From NCBI GenBank assembly GCA_016110215.1, contig JADWQD010000021.1, forward strand, positions 124,001 through 188,000: a DNA stretch of 64,000 bases, read 5' to 3'. Source of the DNA: Capronia americana. Lineage: Eukaryota; Ascomycota; Eurotiomycetes; Chaetothyriales; Herpotrichiellaceae. The stretch's first letter is position 1, and the number at the start of each line of letters is the position of its first letter. The notes below the pieces were generated by a model. It was not told where the DNA came from. It worked only from the letters and a program-made list of their open reading frames with translations, and made no database searches. Below are positions 1 through 10,060 of this stretch, in pieces. Both the position numbers and the translations under genes were made by a program.

Positions 1-1343
1 GTTAGGGGGCTGGAGAGGAGGGGGGGTGATAAGTTGTTTCCAGAGCGAGCGCGAGCGGTCCGAGGGGAAGATGGGGGAGGAGTCGGGGATGGGCTCTTGT
101 CGTGGGATGGAAGAGAGTGCAGAGGGTGTGGAGTGCGGGAACATGGCGTCTAGGTGTGCTTCTGTGGCGGCCAAGAGGTCGTGTATTGAGGCCAGGGCCT
201 CGAAGTCTACCAAGGGCTGCAGGGCGTTTTATATATCAGCGAGATGGCCGCAACAGGTGGAAAGGGCAGGACTCACGAACGGGTCAAGAGGTATAGTATT
301 TGCTTGAGTGATAGGTACAGGGGGAGACTCCTCGACCGCTTCAGGTTCCTGGAAACCATCGTCAAAGTCCCCGAAGTCATCATCCGCTCCAGCCTGTGCA
401 CCTTGTTCAAAGTCATCAAAATCGTCGCCGAAGTCATTCTCGTCGTTCTGGTCATCTTCATCATCATCGTCGTCATCATCGTCAGCCGAAGTGGGTTTCC
501 TCCGTGATGGCTTCATCGATCTGTCGAGCGTGGGTGACCCTGAATCAGGTCAATGGTCCACCTGAGTCGTATATCAAACGCTGAAGTTACCTGCTGGTGC
601 TCCCACGTCCCCCTTCTTCTCTATGATATCTGGTGCCGCGTCTAGCTTCCGCTTTTTTGCCGCCTCTGTGCCAGGAAACTCGCCATGTGCAGGGAAACTA
701 TCGACCCGCGTGATGATTGTTTCCGGGACTGGAATGTCTGAATTGGAGCGAGACCTGCTCTCGCTTTCGTCGCTAAAGAGAGGTTTTTTGCCAGGCTCGG
801 GCGTCTTCAGAATGACATCTGGCACTGCATCCATTTGACGTTGCAAATAGCCAGTAGTCTTCGGCTCTTCGCCATAGCTCGGGAAGTCGGGGTCGACCTT
901 CTCAACCACGGTGCGTGGAATCAATGTACCACCGGGGGTTGTGGGTGGTTCGAGGTATTGTGAAGATCGTTTGCTGAGGCGGCCGTGGCTTTCGGGGAGC
1001 ACCTCGACCTCGTCGGGGACAGCGTCGACGATTCGTTTCTCGTAAGCAGGGGTACCTGGTACCTCGCCGTAGCTTGGCTGGTCGTCGACCTTCTCTATGC
1101 GGGTTCTGGGAATGGGTGAGACAGGAGTGACTGGTCGTGAGAGTCGCTTCTGGCCTTCAGAGGCGTCCGAGAAGTGTTCGTCATCCTCGCCGTCGGAGGA
1201 TACTAGCAGAAATATTAGCTTTCTGCATTGTACTGACATTTCATGATCATCTCACGGTCATGGGCACCGGGGTCTTCCAATTCGATGCTCTTCCTAGGTG
1301 GCTCAAGATGTAGACTACTCCTTGACGAAGATGGCCTCGACAT
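1..1343 (-). CDS. Acidic adaptor-ear-binding-like protein (Laa2/DUF5102-like), 3' end outside window
   Basis: Four exons are inferred on the minus strand: 1343-1257 (to the phase-1 C at 1256), 1202-591, 539-277 and 216-1, with introns of about 53, 51 and 60 nt that keep frame. The protein starts MSRPSSSRSS. It carries at least three diverged copies of a proline/acid-rich unit (IP.T.IEKVD..PSYGE.PGT) and then an acidic tract with an Asp run and DDFGDFDDGF-type motifs. Acidic-phenylalanine motifs of this kind bind clathrin-adaptor gamma-ear domains in the aftiphilin/Laa2 group. The last visible residues (SLWKQLITPPPLQPPN) match the start of the conserved C-terminal block that I recall for this fungal family. 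A role in AP-1/clathrin traffic is inferred from family resemblance. An ATG at 1565 would add a poorly conserved leader; 1343 is preferred. The gene is divergent from NSP1. Confidence 0.6.
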
Positions 1344-1710
1344 TGTCAGCGATAGATTCGTAGTTGTCCCTCTTCTCGCAGACCCAGAAGTGTGCCAGGG
1401 ATCACGAGCTGAGAAGAGGAGAAGCTGAAGTGCAGGTGAGAAGGAAGCGAAGTGCATTTGAGGCATTGGCACCAGCATCGGCACCGGCTCCTCTTCGGGG
1501 GCATCAACTTCAGTTTCGCGGTGACAGACTTCACGATATTTTGAACGCGTCTCAAACAATTCCATCCCCCATCACTGCGCTTTGACAACCCTCTCCGCCC
1601 CTGTCCCAGACATCGTCCAATACTTCCGGTTCCAACTGCGATGCGCTCGTCTCCTTAGACCGTGACGACACGCTGCCTCAGACGCCTCCGCAAACCTCTC
1701 TCTACCCAAC
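1344..1710. other. Divergent promoter, adaptor-like gene / NSP1
   Basis: This 367-bp region lies between two divergent housekeeping genes. Apart from pyrimidine-rich stretches ahead of the NSP1 start and a GC-rich GGCACCGG-type repeat near 1469-1490 I see nothing specific. Confidence 0.5.
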
Positions 1711-3801
1711 ATGGCATTCAACTTTGGCGCTCCAAGTGGAGGGGGCCTCTTTGGCTCAAACAGCAACAACAATAACAACACCACCCCTTCTTCCAGCGGA
1801 GCGACTGCTGGCGGGTTGTTTGGGTCAAGCACAAATAAACCCTCGCAGCCTAGTCTGTTCGGAAACACATCAGCAGGAGGAGGAGGAACCTTTAGCTTTG
1901 GCAACTTTGGAAAGCCAACGGCCACCACTGGTTCCGAAGCACAGAACACGACTACAACTGCTGGGCCGACTGCGGCAGCACCTAGTATCTTCACTGGCTT
2001 TGGCACCCCGGACAGATCGTCTGCCGGTACTCCAGCAACAACATCAGCGCCGCCGCTGTTCGGCGCTACTACTCCCGCAACCACCAAGGCTTTCAGCTTT
2101 GGAAATTCCACCACTCCAGCTGGTCCCCCTCCAGCCACCTCAGCCTTTGGCACGAGCACAGGCGGCCCTACTCCGAACCTCTTTGGCGCCAAACCGGCTG
2201 ATGATGGAACAAAACCGGCCCCTACCTTTGGCGGAGGCTTCAGTTTTGGAGACAAGACCGGACAGACTTCATTGAAACCAGCCGAGCCTAAGTCCTCGGG
2301 TTTCAATTTCGGGGGAGCAGCAGGACAAGCCCCCTCCAAACCCGCGGAACCTGCAGCGTCGTCGTTCAACTTTGGGGGAGGACCAGGATTCAAACCAGCA
2401 GAATCAACATCGACTACCACACCCTCCGTGACGGCCACCTCAGGCGCAGAGCAGAAATCAGCTTTCTCCATGCCCTCTATTTCGTCGCTAACTTCGCAGC
2501 CTGTATCTATTCAACAAGTTGGCTTCGGATCGACATCCAAGCCGACAGAGGGGCAAAATCTGTTTACGAAGCCGGCCTCAACTGAAGCTTCAAAGTCGGC
2601 CTTCAGCTTCGCGCAGCCTACACCAACGCAACCAACGTCAGGATCATCCACTCCAGCAACGACGGCTTCGAAGAACATCTTTTCGGGAATGGGGGCGTCT
2701 GTACCAGCAAGCACTGCTACCAACGCAACCACGGCTGCACCTTCACCTGCTCCTACTGCGAATGTCTTTTCGTTTGCCCCAGCCAGCGGTGCCCAGTCCA
2801 CTGCCACATCTGCCGCAGCGTCATCTCCCTTCTCTTTGGCAACGACCACGAGTTCTCAACCCACGACCACTTCGGCTCCAACACCAAGTCCTTTCAATTT
2901 CGCCAAGCCGACAACCACGGCGTCTTCTCAGCCTGCTTCAACCTCCGCGGCTCCTGGCGCAACCCCGTTCGCTGCCTTGGGAACTACAACGACGACCTCG
3001 AGCTCGCAACCTACAACCACGGCCCCAGTCGCAGGCTCCACTCCTTTCCAAGCGTCCACCACCGGTCCAGTCCCTCCGGCGCAGTCCAGACTGCGCAACA
3101 AAACCATGGACGAGATCCTCACGCGCTGGGCGACGGACATGTCGCGCTACTCGAAGGAGTTCAAGGAACATGCAGAAACAATTGCCCGCTGGGATCAGTT
3201 GATTGTGGACAACTCGTCTAAAATCGACAAACTCTACGTCCGCACACGCACAGCTGAACGGCAGACTGTCAGTGTGGACATTCAGCTGACGGCGGTTGAG
3301 AACTCGCAATCCGAGCTGGAGGCATGGTTGACCAAGTACGAGAACGATGTTGATGAGATGCTGGCCAAGGACTCTGCTGCTCCTTCCGAACTGGGTGGGC
3401 CGGATCAAGAACGAGAGCGCACATACAAGCTTGCTGAGAAGCTGGGTGAGAGATTAGACGAAATGGAGAGAGACTTAGGCGGTATGGTAGAGGAAGTCAA
3501 CGCTGCCAATGCAAGCTTAAGCAGAAATGGCAAAGGGGATGAACCGGTACGAATTTTCATCTGCCCCAGAGTCTGGTCAGAGGCTAACATGTCGCAGATT
3601 ACGCAAATCGTCAAAATTCTCAATTCGCACCTGGTTCAGCTCCAGGCTATTGACCAGGGCACCCAGGTATTGCAGGAGAAGGTCGCTGCGGCCCAGAAGG
3701 CTGCCAGTCAACTTGGCTACTTGAATGGATCGTCATTGAACGGCACCGGTGGCGCAGCTGTGCAAGACTTCTACAGGAGTTACATGGGAAGACGCTCATG
3801 A
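1711..3801 (+). CDS. NSP1: FG nucleoporin NSP1 (Nup62 family)
   Basis: This is a central-channel component of the nuclear pore, anchoring FG repeats that bind transport receptors. The N-terminal two thirds (about residues 1-450) is Ala/Ser/Thr/Pro-rich with GLFG, FxFG and FG repeats (SFGNFG, GFSFG, FNFGG). The C-terminal third begins at LRNKTMDEILTRW and is the predicted coiled coil of the Nsp1_C domain, which assembles with Nup57 and Nup49. An in-frame 51-nt intron is likely at 3547-3597: the donor GTACGA follows codon GAACCG and the acceptor is TCGCAG. Removing it joins GDEP to ITQIVKILNSHLVQLQ, as in homologues, for about 679 aa. Read without splicing the frame stays open (696 aa), which could mislead annotation. 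The opposite strand has a long shadow ORF caused by the repeat composition. Confidence 0.95.
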   Translation: MAFNFGAPSGGGLFGSNSNNNNNTTPSSSGATAGGLFGSSTNKPSQPSLFGNTSAGGGGTFSFGNFGKPTATTGSEAQNTTTTAGPTAAAPSIFTGFGTPDRSSAGTPATTSAPPLFGATTPATTKAFSFGNSTTPAGPPPATSAFGTSTGGPTPNLFGAKPADDGTKPAPTFGGGFSFGDKTGQTSLKPAEPKSSGFNFGGAAGQAPSKPAEPAASSFNFGGGPGFKPAESTSTTTPSVTATSGAEQKSAFSMPSISSLTSQPVSIQQVGFGSTSKPTEGQNLFTKPASTEASKSAFSFAQPTPTQPTSGSSTPATTASKNIFSGMGASVPASTATNATTAAPSPAPTANVFSFAPASGAQSTATSAAASSPFSLATTTSSQPTTTSAPTPSPFNFAKPTTTASSQPASTSAAPGATPFAALGTTTTTSSSQPTTTAPVAGSTPFQASTTGPVPPAQSRLRNKTMDEILTRWATDMSRYSKEFKEHAETIARWDQLIVDNSSKIDKLYVRTRTAERQTVSVDIQLTAVENSQSELEAWLTKYENDVDEMLAKDSAAPSELGGPDQERERTYKLAEKLGERLDEMERDLGGMVEEVNAANASLSRNGKGDEPVRIFICPRVWSEANMSQITQIVKILNSHLVQLQAIDQGTQVLQEKVAAAQKAASQLGYLNGSSLNGTGGAAVQDFYRSYMGRRS

Positions 3802-4300
3802 TCGCAACGTCTGATGACGGATTAGGTGAAGACAATGCCAGGATGTCGGCTTCGTTTCTACACCAGGATGGAATGGATTTTGTCATTAGTCTTGCGAGAC
3901 TATGGATTGGAGGCAATGCATCATATCTGATATGTAAGACTAGAAACGGAAAGCATGGTATTGCTTACCATGGTGGGCATGGAGGCGGACGAAAAGGAAC
4001 AAGGGATGAAGCGACCAGTCACAAGGCTGTGCTTTTCCAACTTAGGTTAGATAATCGGCGAGCAGGCTGAACTCCCAATTCGCAAGCGGCCCTGCCTTCA
4101 ATCATGCCTCTAGTTCTAGCCGCCGTGAAGCGACAGCTGCCATACTTAGTATTGTGATTTCTTCTTCTTGTACCTCGTAAAACTTCCCGTCAACCGCTTG
4201 GTCGACCTTTAAAACTCGAGCTACATCACTGCTCTTAACTCGCCGCCACGCGCATCCCGAGAAACAACGCCAGCGCGTACACGACTCAAGCAGAGCAGCA
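3802..4300. other. Intergenic, NSP1 3' region and RPN12 promoter
   Basis: No supported gene lies in this 499-bp stretch. It would contain the NSP1 3'-UTR and the RPN12 promoter; no distinctive element is visible. Confidence 0.5.
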
Positions 4301-5189
4301 ATGCCTGCAGCCATGTCCTCACAGTCTTCCTCTCTCGACTCAGTCCTCCATAATCTCCAGCAATCTCTCAGCCATGCAGACGCATCGCAAGCACAGCAAC
4401 AGCTGCAGAAAGCCAAAATTGCGCTGCTACAACAGAACGCCTTAATACCTTCGCAGCAAACACCTGCCCAGACTCTAGCCACCGCTCGCTCGATACTAGA
4501 AGCTGGCGCCCTGCTCTCCATCCGATCAAGAGATCCGCAGTCGTTCATCAGATACTATTCTCAGCTACAGCCCTTTTACGACTTCCCCGGCCTTCAACAG
4601 CATCCATCGAAAGACCGCTCAAAGATCACGGGACTGTATCTCCTACTTCTGCTCAGTCAAGGCGATTACGCTGGCTTTCATACGCTGTTAGAGACCTTAA
4701 TCGTGGCCGAAGGAGCAAACGGATCCGCGGCGGTGGAAGAGGATCCGTTCATCAAATACCCCGTCGAGCTGGAGAGAAGTCTTATGGAGGGAAGCTACGA
4801 CCAGGTGTGGCGGAAGACGAATGGAAGAGATGTGCCCGGCGAGGAGTTTGGGCTGTTTTCAGACGTGCGTTCTCCGGTTCCCTTGTTAACATCCACGCAT
4901 GACACTGACCGCTATCTTACAGATCCTGATCAACACCATCCGCGTCGAAATTGCCTCTTGCGCAGCCCGGTCCTACCCATCCCTCCCCATTGCCTCAGCG
5001 AAGAATCTTCTCTTCCTGGACTCCGAAGGTGCGGTCATGGAATTCGCAAGTGATCAAGGATGGAGCCTCGAGGACGGAAGGATACACTTCCCCGGATTGG
5101 AGGATGCGAAGAAGACACAAGAGGGTGATCAGAAGGAGGTGATTAGTCACATGGTCGGGTATGCCAGGGAATTGGAGAGCATTGTCTGA
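4301..5189 (+). CDS. RPN12: 26S proteasome lid subunit RPN12 (PSMD8)
   Basis: Two exons, 4301-4864 and 4923-5189, are separated by a 58-nt intron (donor GTGCGT, acceptor TTACAG) and give about 276 aa. The first exon has an N-terminal helical region and the conserved stretch EDPFIKYPVELERSLMEGSY. The second exon begins ILINTIRVEIASC and contains KNLLFLDSEGAVMEFA, both typical of the PCI-like C-terminal domain of Rpn12. The protein is a structural subunit of the 19S lid, needed for the last step of lid assembly. The start at 4301 is chosen as the first ATG of the open frame; an ATG at 4313 (MSSQSSS) is an alternative. The gene is convergent with DPH7. Confidence 0.95.
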
Positions 5190-5556
5190 GCTCTTGTCAC
5201 CAGCGCATCTGGAACGACCTGGAGCACGGAGCCGAGAGAGACATGTAATCGTATCCAACTGCATGGCCTGGACTGCAGCACCAGGACGGTGAGGCAATGT
5301 CGGCATGGGAAGGAGGCATAGAGAAACGCAAAACGAGAACTAGATTCTTCTTTTGTGCCGAGTCTCGGTACTCTGTGGTAACTCGCTCTCTGTGCCATGC
5401 TGATGTCTTCTGCCGGGTATCAATATTGCGACTTCGTTCTAACCCAACACCGGCCGTTCAATATGCGAACACTTTCCCACCACCGTTATGTTGTACAGTA
5501 GACCTAAAACAACGGCGGCGGCCGCCCTGATTGGGATCATTCGTTCATCTCGTTGT
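5190..5556. other. Intergenic between convergent RPN12 and DPH7
   Basis: This 367-bp region lies between convergent genes, so it holds two 3' ends and no promoter is expected. I see nothing else in it. Confidence 0.5.
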
Positions 5557-7302
5557 TCACGAAGATGCTTGGGCCTGGAACTTGAACTCGTCCACAAACG
5601 TCCAGGTACATATCTTCATGTCGTAAAAGCTGGTACTCACGATGGTGTAAGTCGGCGGTTCTGTCGCCTTGGTGTCTCCTTTCATTCCCCTGTTCCCGGT
5701 CCAGTTCCCGTCCCCGTCCCCGCCCCCGGTTCCGGTCCCCATGTATGTGTCGTTGCGTAAACGCTCGCTTTGATTTCCGTTCTCGAGCCGAGCATCGCAG
5801 CAGTAGACCATACTCTCATGGCCTGCCGAGAAGGTCGCGAGAGGTGTGATTGTCCAGGTTCCTTCGCCGTGCGGTGCTGAACTGGGTGTGCCAGCCCCGT
5901 CAGTGTAGCTGATGCGAATGATTGCAGCGCCCGCGTGCATTAGAGACGCGAGGACTAGATAGTGGTGCTGCTGGCACTCACGGCTGCCTCCCTCGACAGG
6001 GTTGATGTTCGGGTTTGTGATGGTGGTATACATGTCCAGGACTTTCAAACGCCACACTCCGCCATTCAGGCGCAGTTCGGTTTTCAAGCTTGCTCGGTAG
6101 CTCCCGGTGTCGATCTCGAAGATGCGCAAGAACTCGTCGTAGCTGCCCGTGAGGAGGGGGGTGGTTTTGGCTTGCGGCAGCATCGCATTCTTCTCCTTCT
6201 CCAGTGTATGACCAGGAGCAGGCGGCGGCGGCGGCGGTGGTGTAAGTGGCAGTATGGCGACCACGCCGGCGGTATGATTCCTGCGATCCTTCCACAGCCG
6301 CGTAGCTTCAAGGGCCCCTTCGTCCGACCGGAATGGCGTCGCGGGTGAGATACAACTTGCGACGACTGCACTGTCATCCCCGCCGCTGAGGATCAAGCGC
6401 TGGCCGCCACCACCGCCGTTGTCCGCCTCCTCCGTGTCCTTCGATGCGTTGAGGTTGATGGTTGCGACACTCCACGCTTCGAGATCATGCCTGTGCACGA
6501 CGTCGCATGAGCTTCGTATCGCGACATCATGCCCGTCGACTCGGTGGTCGCTCACATCCCACACAGCAGGGATCCTCAGCCTCGCGACGCTCGTCTCGCC
6601 GAATGACGTCGTCGCGGCCAACGCCACGATCATCACGTCATCGACGCCCCTCGTCCCCTTGCGTCGCGCCTCCTCAAACCAACTGAACTGCGTGGTTAGG
6701 GGCGTGAGACCGTGCTCGTCGTCCTCGCTGATGCGCACATTCCCTAGCGGGAGTAGCCGCGTAGTCACCCTCCGGCCGAGGACGTCCCCTCGCACGACGA
6801 ATCTGTAGAAGTACACGGACGCATTACTCGTCGCGACGCCCAGGAGCGTCGGATCCGCCGGGTGGAAATGCACGTCCAGCACTGCGCAGGGGAGGTCCAC
6901 TCTGTCGAGGCGGGGCGGGAGCATGCCCACATAGGTTGGCGTGAATGACGAGGACACGGTCATGACACGCAGGCTGCCCTGGCGGGTCTGGCCCGCGTAG
7001 GAGGTCGGGGTGTCCTTCTTGACGAGGCTGTAGGTTCCCACGATCATGTAGTCAGGATGGAGCGGGCAGATGGCCACGGTGTCGATCTCTTGGTCGAGCG
7101 TCCGGGTGGTGTATTTGGAGATTGAGGCGCCATCGGGGGAATCCATGGTCTTGATGATCGTGGAGGTTGATGGTGGAAGTGGTCGCCGATCGTCGCTGGA
7201 GTCGTTGGCCCGCTGGCGGATTCGTTCTGCGCGAAGTCTTTTGACGTTGGCCTTTACGTTAGCGATGAGGTGCGAGATGGAGGTGGTTCGCGGCACTGCC
7301 AT
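5557..7302 (-). CDS. DPH7: Diphthine methylesterase, WD40 protein (DPH7/RRT2)
   Basis: This appears to be a single exon of about 581 aa. DPH7 removes the methyl ester from the methylated diphthine intermediate on elongation factor 2 during diphthamide synthesis. The diagnostic block is VDLPCAVLDVHFHPADPTLL, followed by LLGVATSNASVYFY and ISEDDEHGLTPLTTQFSWF, characteristic of the Rrt2/DPH7 WD40 propeller. Later blades include LLTGSYDEFLRIFEI and, at the C-terminus, STSFYDMKICTWTF. A Gly/Asp-rich loop (around residue 545) and a polyproline loop (around residue 365) look like species-specific insertions. The start at 7302 sits in the context ACCATGG; an in-frame ATG at 7323 would add seven residues, and one at 7146 (MDSPDG) would remove a poorly conserved leader. 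Confidence 0.88.
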   Translation of the reverse strand: MAVPRTTSISHLIANVKANVKRLRAERIRQRANDSSDDRRPLPPSTSTIIKTMDSPDGASISKYTTRTLDQEIDTVAICPLHPDYMIVGTYSLVKKDTPTSYAGQTRQGSLRVMTVSSSFTPTYVGMLPPRLDRVDLPCAVLDVHFHPADPTLLGVATSNASVYFYRFVVRGDVLGRRVTTRLLPLGNVRISEDDEHGLTPLTTQFSWFEEARRKGTRGVDDVMIVALAATTSFGETSVARLRIPAVWDVSDHRVDGHDVAIRSSCDVVHRHDLEAWSVATINLNASKDTEEADNGGGGGQRLILSGGDDSAVVASCISPATPFRSDEGALEATRLWKDRRNHTAGVVAILPLTPPPPPPPAPGHTLEKEKNAMLPQAKTTPLLTGSYDEFLRIFEIDTGSYRASLKTELRLNGGVWRLKVLDMYTTITNPNINPVEGGSRECQQHHYLVLASLMHAGAAIIRISYTDGAGTPSSAPHGEGTWTITPLATFSAGHESMVYCCDARLENGNQSERLRNDTYMGTGTGGGDGDGNWTGNRGMKGDTKATEPPTYTIVSTSFYDMKICTWTFVDEFKFQAQASS

Positions 7303-8568
7303 GGTGGGAGCACAGTGGAGCAAAGAAAATAGACCAATGCAAGGTCTCTAGAGGGCGTAGAAGGCTTACTCGGAGATTCTTCCGCTCAAATTAATGGTTG
7401 AAGCTAGCTGCTGGCTTGCGGTGACGGGAAGGAATGACACTCTTCTTGTCGTCGACACTCCGGGACAGACGGTGTGGGTGGGTGCGGTACGATAGTAAAC
7501 CCATGGTTGTTCTAACGGCTTACTCGGGCACTTGCATCCTTGAGCACTACCTTTGAGGCTCGACAGGATTACGATAAGAGAGACACCGAGAGAGAGGGAA
7601 TGATATGGAACTTATGCTGCTTGGCTGGTCGAGGAGGCCGGAATCTCCAGCCTTGTCCAGCCTCGTTACGAGTACGAGTCCGAGTACAGCATGTGACTGG
7701 AAGGTTACCCGAGGGTTTGTAAAGACGCCAAGGCGGTATAAGGTAGCGTAGCCCATCGAGCCCATGCAGAGCCAGGAAAGTCAGCCGGTTTGCTATGTAA
7801 CGAATCCCCCCAGCGTGTTAGCATTGTTATCTTAGGCTTGTGTCACATCATATCGAGGACAAAGTTAGCTTAAGCACTTCCATAGTCCCGGACACCGACG
7901 ACCCGGCGAGCCTTGAATGTCTGGTGTAGATCTCGATGGTACTGGTCGATTCGTATCGCTTACAGGATGGACTGTCGTGTCTCGGTGAATTCAAACTTCA
8001 TTTTCCCGGAATAAGACGACTGGAGCAGGATCTAGGACGACGTTCTGCCCAGATTCTTCAGGCGTGATCAAAAAGGCGTGGCATGACCGACGAACCTGAT
8101 ACGTTGGCTGCCGTTTCGGAGTCTGAGGTGAATTTGAGACGTTTCTGGACGCCCTTCCATCTGTGGATAAATATTGCACAGGTCGTCTTCAATATTTCGT
8201 GTTGAGCCGGTCGCTGGGTTGTCATTCAAAGTGGAAGCGGGTTGAATGGGTCTCTTGTTAACAGCTTCGACACTGTGAAGATGGAAGCCACTTGATCTCC
8301 CACTCTCTGGCTTGTCTATCTTCAACAAACTCGACCCATTTTTCAACCACTGAAGTCTCAAGAACACTCGGAATGAATCGTTCTTTCAGAAATCTAACTA
8401 AAAACCTCGAAGAGTTACTAACCCCTGCGCAGCCGACTGTACCCGGACAGCCGAAGCGTCGCGGCTATCCCGTTCCAAGCCAAGGATATGATCTCCCGAG
8501 TCCCAGTCTCAGTATTACGTCGTTTCAGAACACAGTTCTTACGTCTACATCACCAGAAGGAGGCAGCC
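7303..8568. other. Long divergent intergenic region, DPH7 / SDR
   Basis: About 1.27 kb without a supported gene, separating the housekeeping block from catabolic cluster A. A 98-codon ORF at 8292-8588 overlaps the SDR start in another frame and probably belongs to the transcript leader. A CGG-N11-CCG half-site pair lies at 7889-7905 and a CGG-N8-CCG at 7371-7384; either may be chance. Confidence 0.45.
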
Positions 8569-9678
8569 ATGACACACTCCAGACCTGAAAGGGACCTACA
8601 AGGGAGAGTCGCCATCGTAACGGGGGCAGGATCATTAGGAGACGGCATCGGAAACGGCCGAGCAGCAGCAATCTTGCTGGCCGAAGATGGCTGTTCAGTT
8701 GTCTGTGTCGACATGAATCTGGATCACGCTCAGAAGACTGTGCAGCTGATCCGAGACGAAGTCCAGGGTTCGGCCATTGCGTTCGCAGCGGATGTCACCA
8801 AGGAAGAGGAATGTCGAAACGTTGTGCGTGCATGCATTGAGCAATACGGCCGACTTGATATCCTCGTCAACAACGTGGGGATCAATGGACCCATGGGCAC
8901 GACGACGGAAGTTGACATTGCAGCCTTCTACAAGGGGCTGGAAGTCAACGTGGGATCTATGATCCTTATGGCCAAATATGCCATCCCCCAGATGTGCAAA
9001 AATCCCGGACAGTGGGCTGGAAGTATCGTGAATCTTGGGAGCACGGCGTCCTTGAAAGGCGGTCACCCGGCGATCTTCTATCCTACATCCAAAGGAGCCA
9101 TCCCTAACCTCACTCGTGCAATGGTACGTTTTGTCACCGGCCCATTCTTCGATTGAGCCTCATCTCACGCCGGGGGGAATTCGAGCAGGCTACACATCAC
9201 GGGAAAGATCGTATAAGGGTGAATTGTGTCTGTCCAGGTCAGTCATCCCCAGAGCAAGGGAGATGTCTCAGACCGTTCGGATTCCGTGGACTTGAACTGA
9301 CCACCGTCCCTGCAGGAATGGTGTTCACGCCCATGGTAGAGTGAGGTTTCGCCACCAAGCTCTGCGTGCATATGCTAATTTCATTCCTCAGCATCAAAGG
9401 GGCCATGTCAATGGCCGAAAGACATGCCCGGGCCTCACGAAGCATTTTGAAAACCGAGGGTTCTGGTTGGGACATTGGCGCAGCCGTGCGCTTCCTGTCG
9501 TCGGACTGTGCCCGCTGGATCACGGGTGAGTGTCTTTGAGATGTGAGGCGTCGTGCACCTGCTGACCACGGGCCAAGGGGCAATACTGCCGGTTGATGCT
9601 GGAGCCACAGCGGCTCTGGGGCTCGGTATTCCCAGCCTTCATGACGGGCTACGCGGGACAGTGGGTGCTAAGTTATGA
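8569..9678 (+). CDS. Short-chain dehydrogenase/reductase with C-terminal AKL
   Basis: Five exons are inferred: 8569-9123, 9189-9237, 9316-9340, 9392-9525 and 9578-9678 (287 aa). It is a classical SDR that oxidises or reduces an alcohol/carbonyl with NAD(P). Visible are the dinucleotide motif TGAGSLGDGIG (about residues 18-28), NNVG, the catalytic Ser in NLGSTAS, and YPTSK holding the active Tyr and Lys. After splicing, RVNCVCPGMVFTPMVD is followed by DCARWITGAILPVDAGA, the usual SDR C-terminal signature. The protein ends GAKL; AKL is a canonical PTS1, so peroxisomal import is likely. The acidic residue after the second beta strand (CVDMN) favours NAD. ATG 8488 could extend the N-terminus by 27 residues. 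It is the first gene of cluster A; the exact substrate is unknown. Confidence 0.85.
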
Positions 9679-10060
9679 ATGTGATAGAAGAACGATTGTC
9701 AGAGCGGCCAATCATAGGACCATCTCGATGCAATAGCACCCCCTTCGAGTTTGTATGAAGTGGAGCAACCCAGATTCCAGGCTAATCAGTCTTCCCCTCC
9801 CTCCCCCCGTGTTGCTCGGCTCTCGGCTTGAACGGCAACGGCAAAATGGCAATCGGCTACGAAGCCCGGAGTAAGGGGGACGGGTCTTTGCAACTCTCGC
9901 CAGTCCTAACTGTTGACTACCGACATCTCTCTTTCATTCTTTTTCTATCCCCGATTACCGCAAAGCCGACGATGAAGGCTGCATCATGCTATAGTCGACA
10001 GCCGCGAAGATACCTGATGCCTCCACTCACAGTGGATCTCCAGATCGTGCTGCATTTGAG
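9679..10060. promoter_or_regulatory. Promoter of cluster A regulator, rich in CGGCAA repeats
   Basis: Between 9816 and 9856 there are six GGC triplets in the same direction, including CGGCAACGGCAAAA (9833-9846) followed by TGGCAATCGG (9847-9856). Similar CGGCAAT repeats occur upstream of other cluster A genes. The density fits autoregulation by the Zn2Cys6 protein encoded just downstream. This is inference from sequence pattern only. Confidence 0.45.

Noticed and set aside
1572..2471. A 299-codon ORF antisense to NSP1
   Set aside because: It is a by-product of the FG/Ala/Pro-rich repeat composition of NSP1 and has no protein-like domain.
7889..7905. CGG-N11-CCG, the Gal4-type geometry, upstream of the SDR
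   Set aside because: Single occurrence, about 680 bp from the start, and a six-base constraint arises by chance many times in 64 kb.
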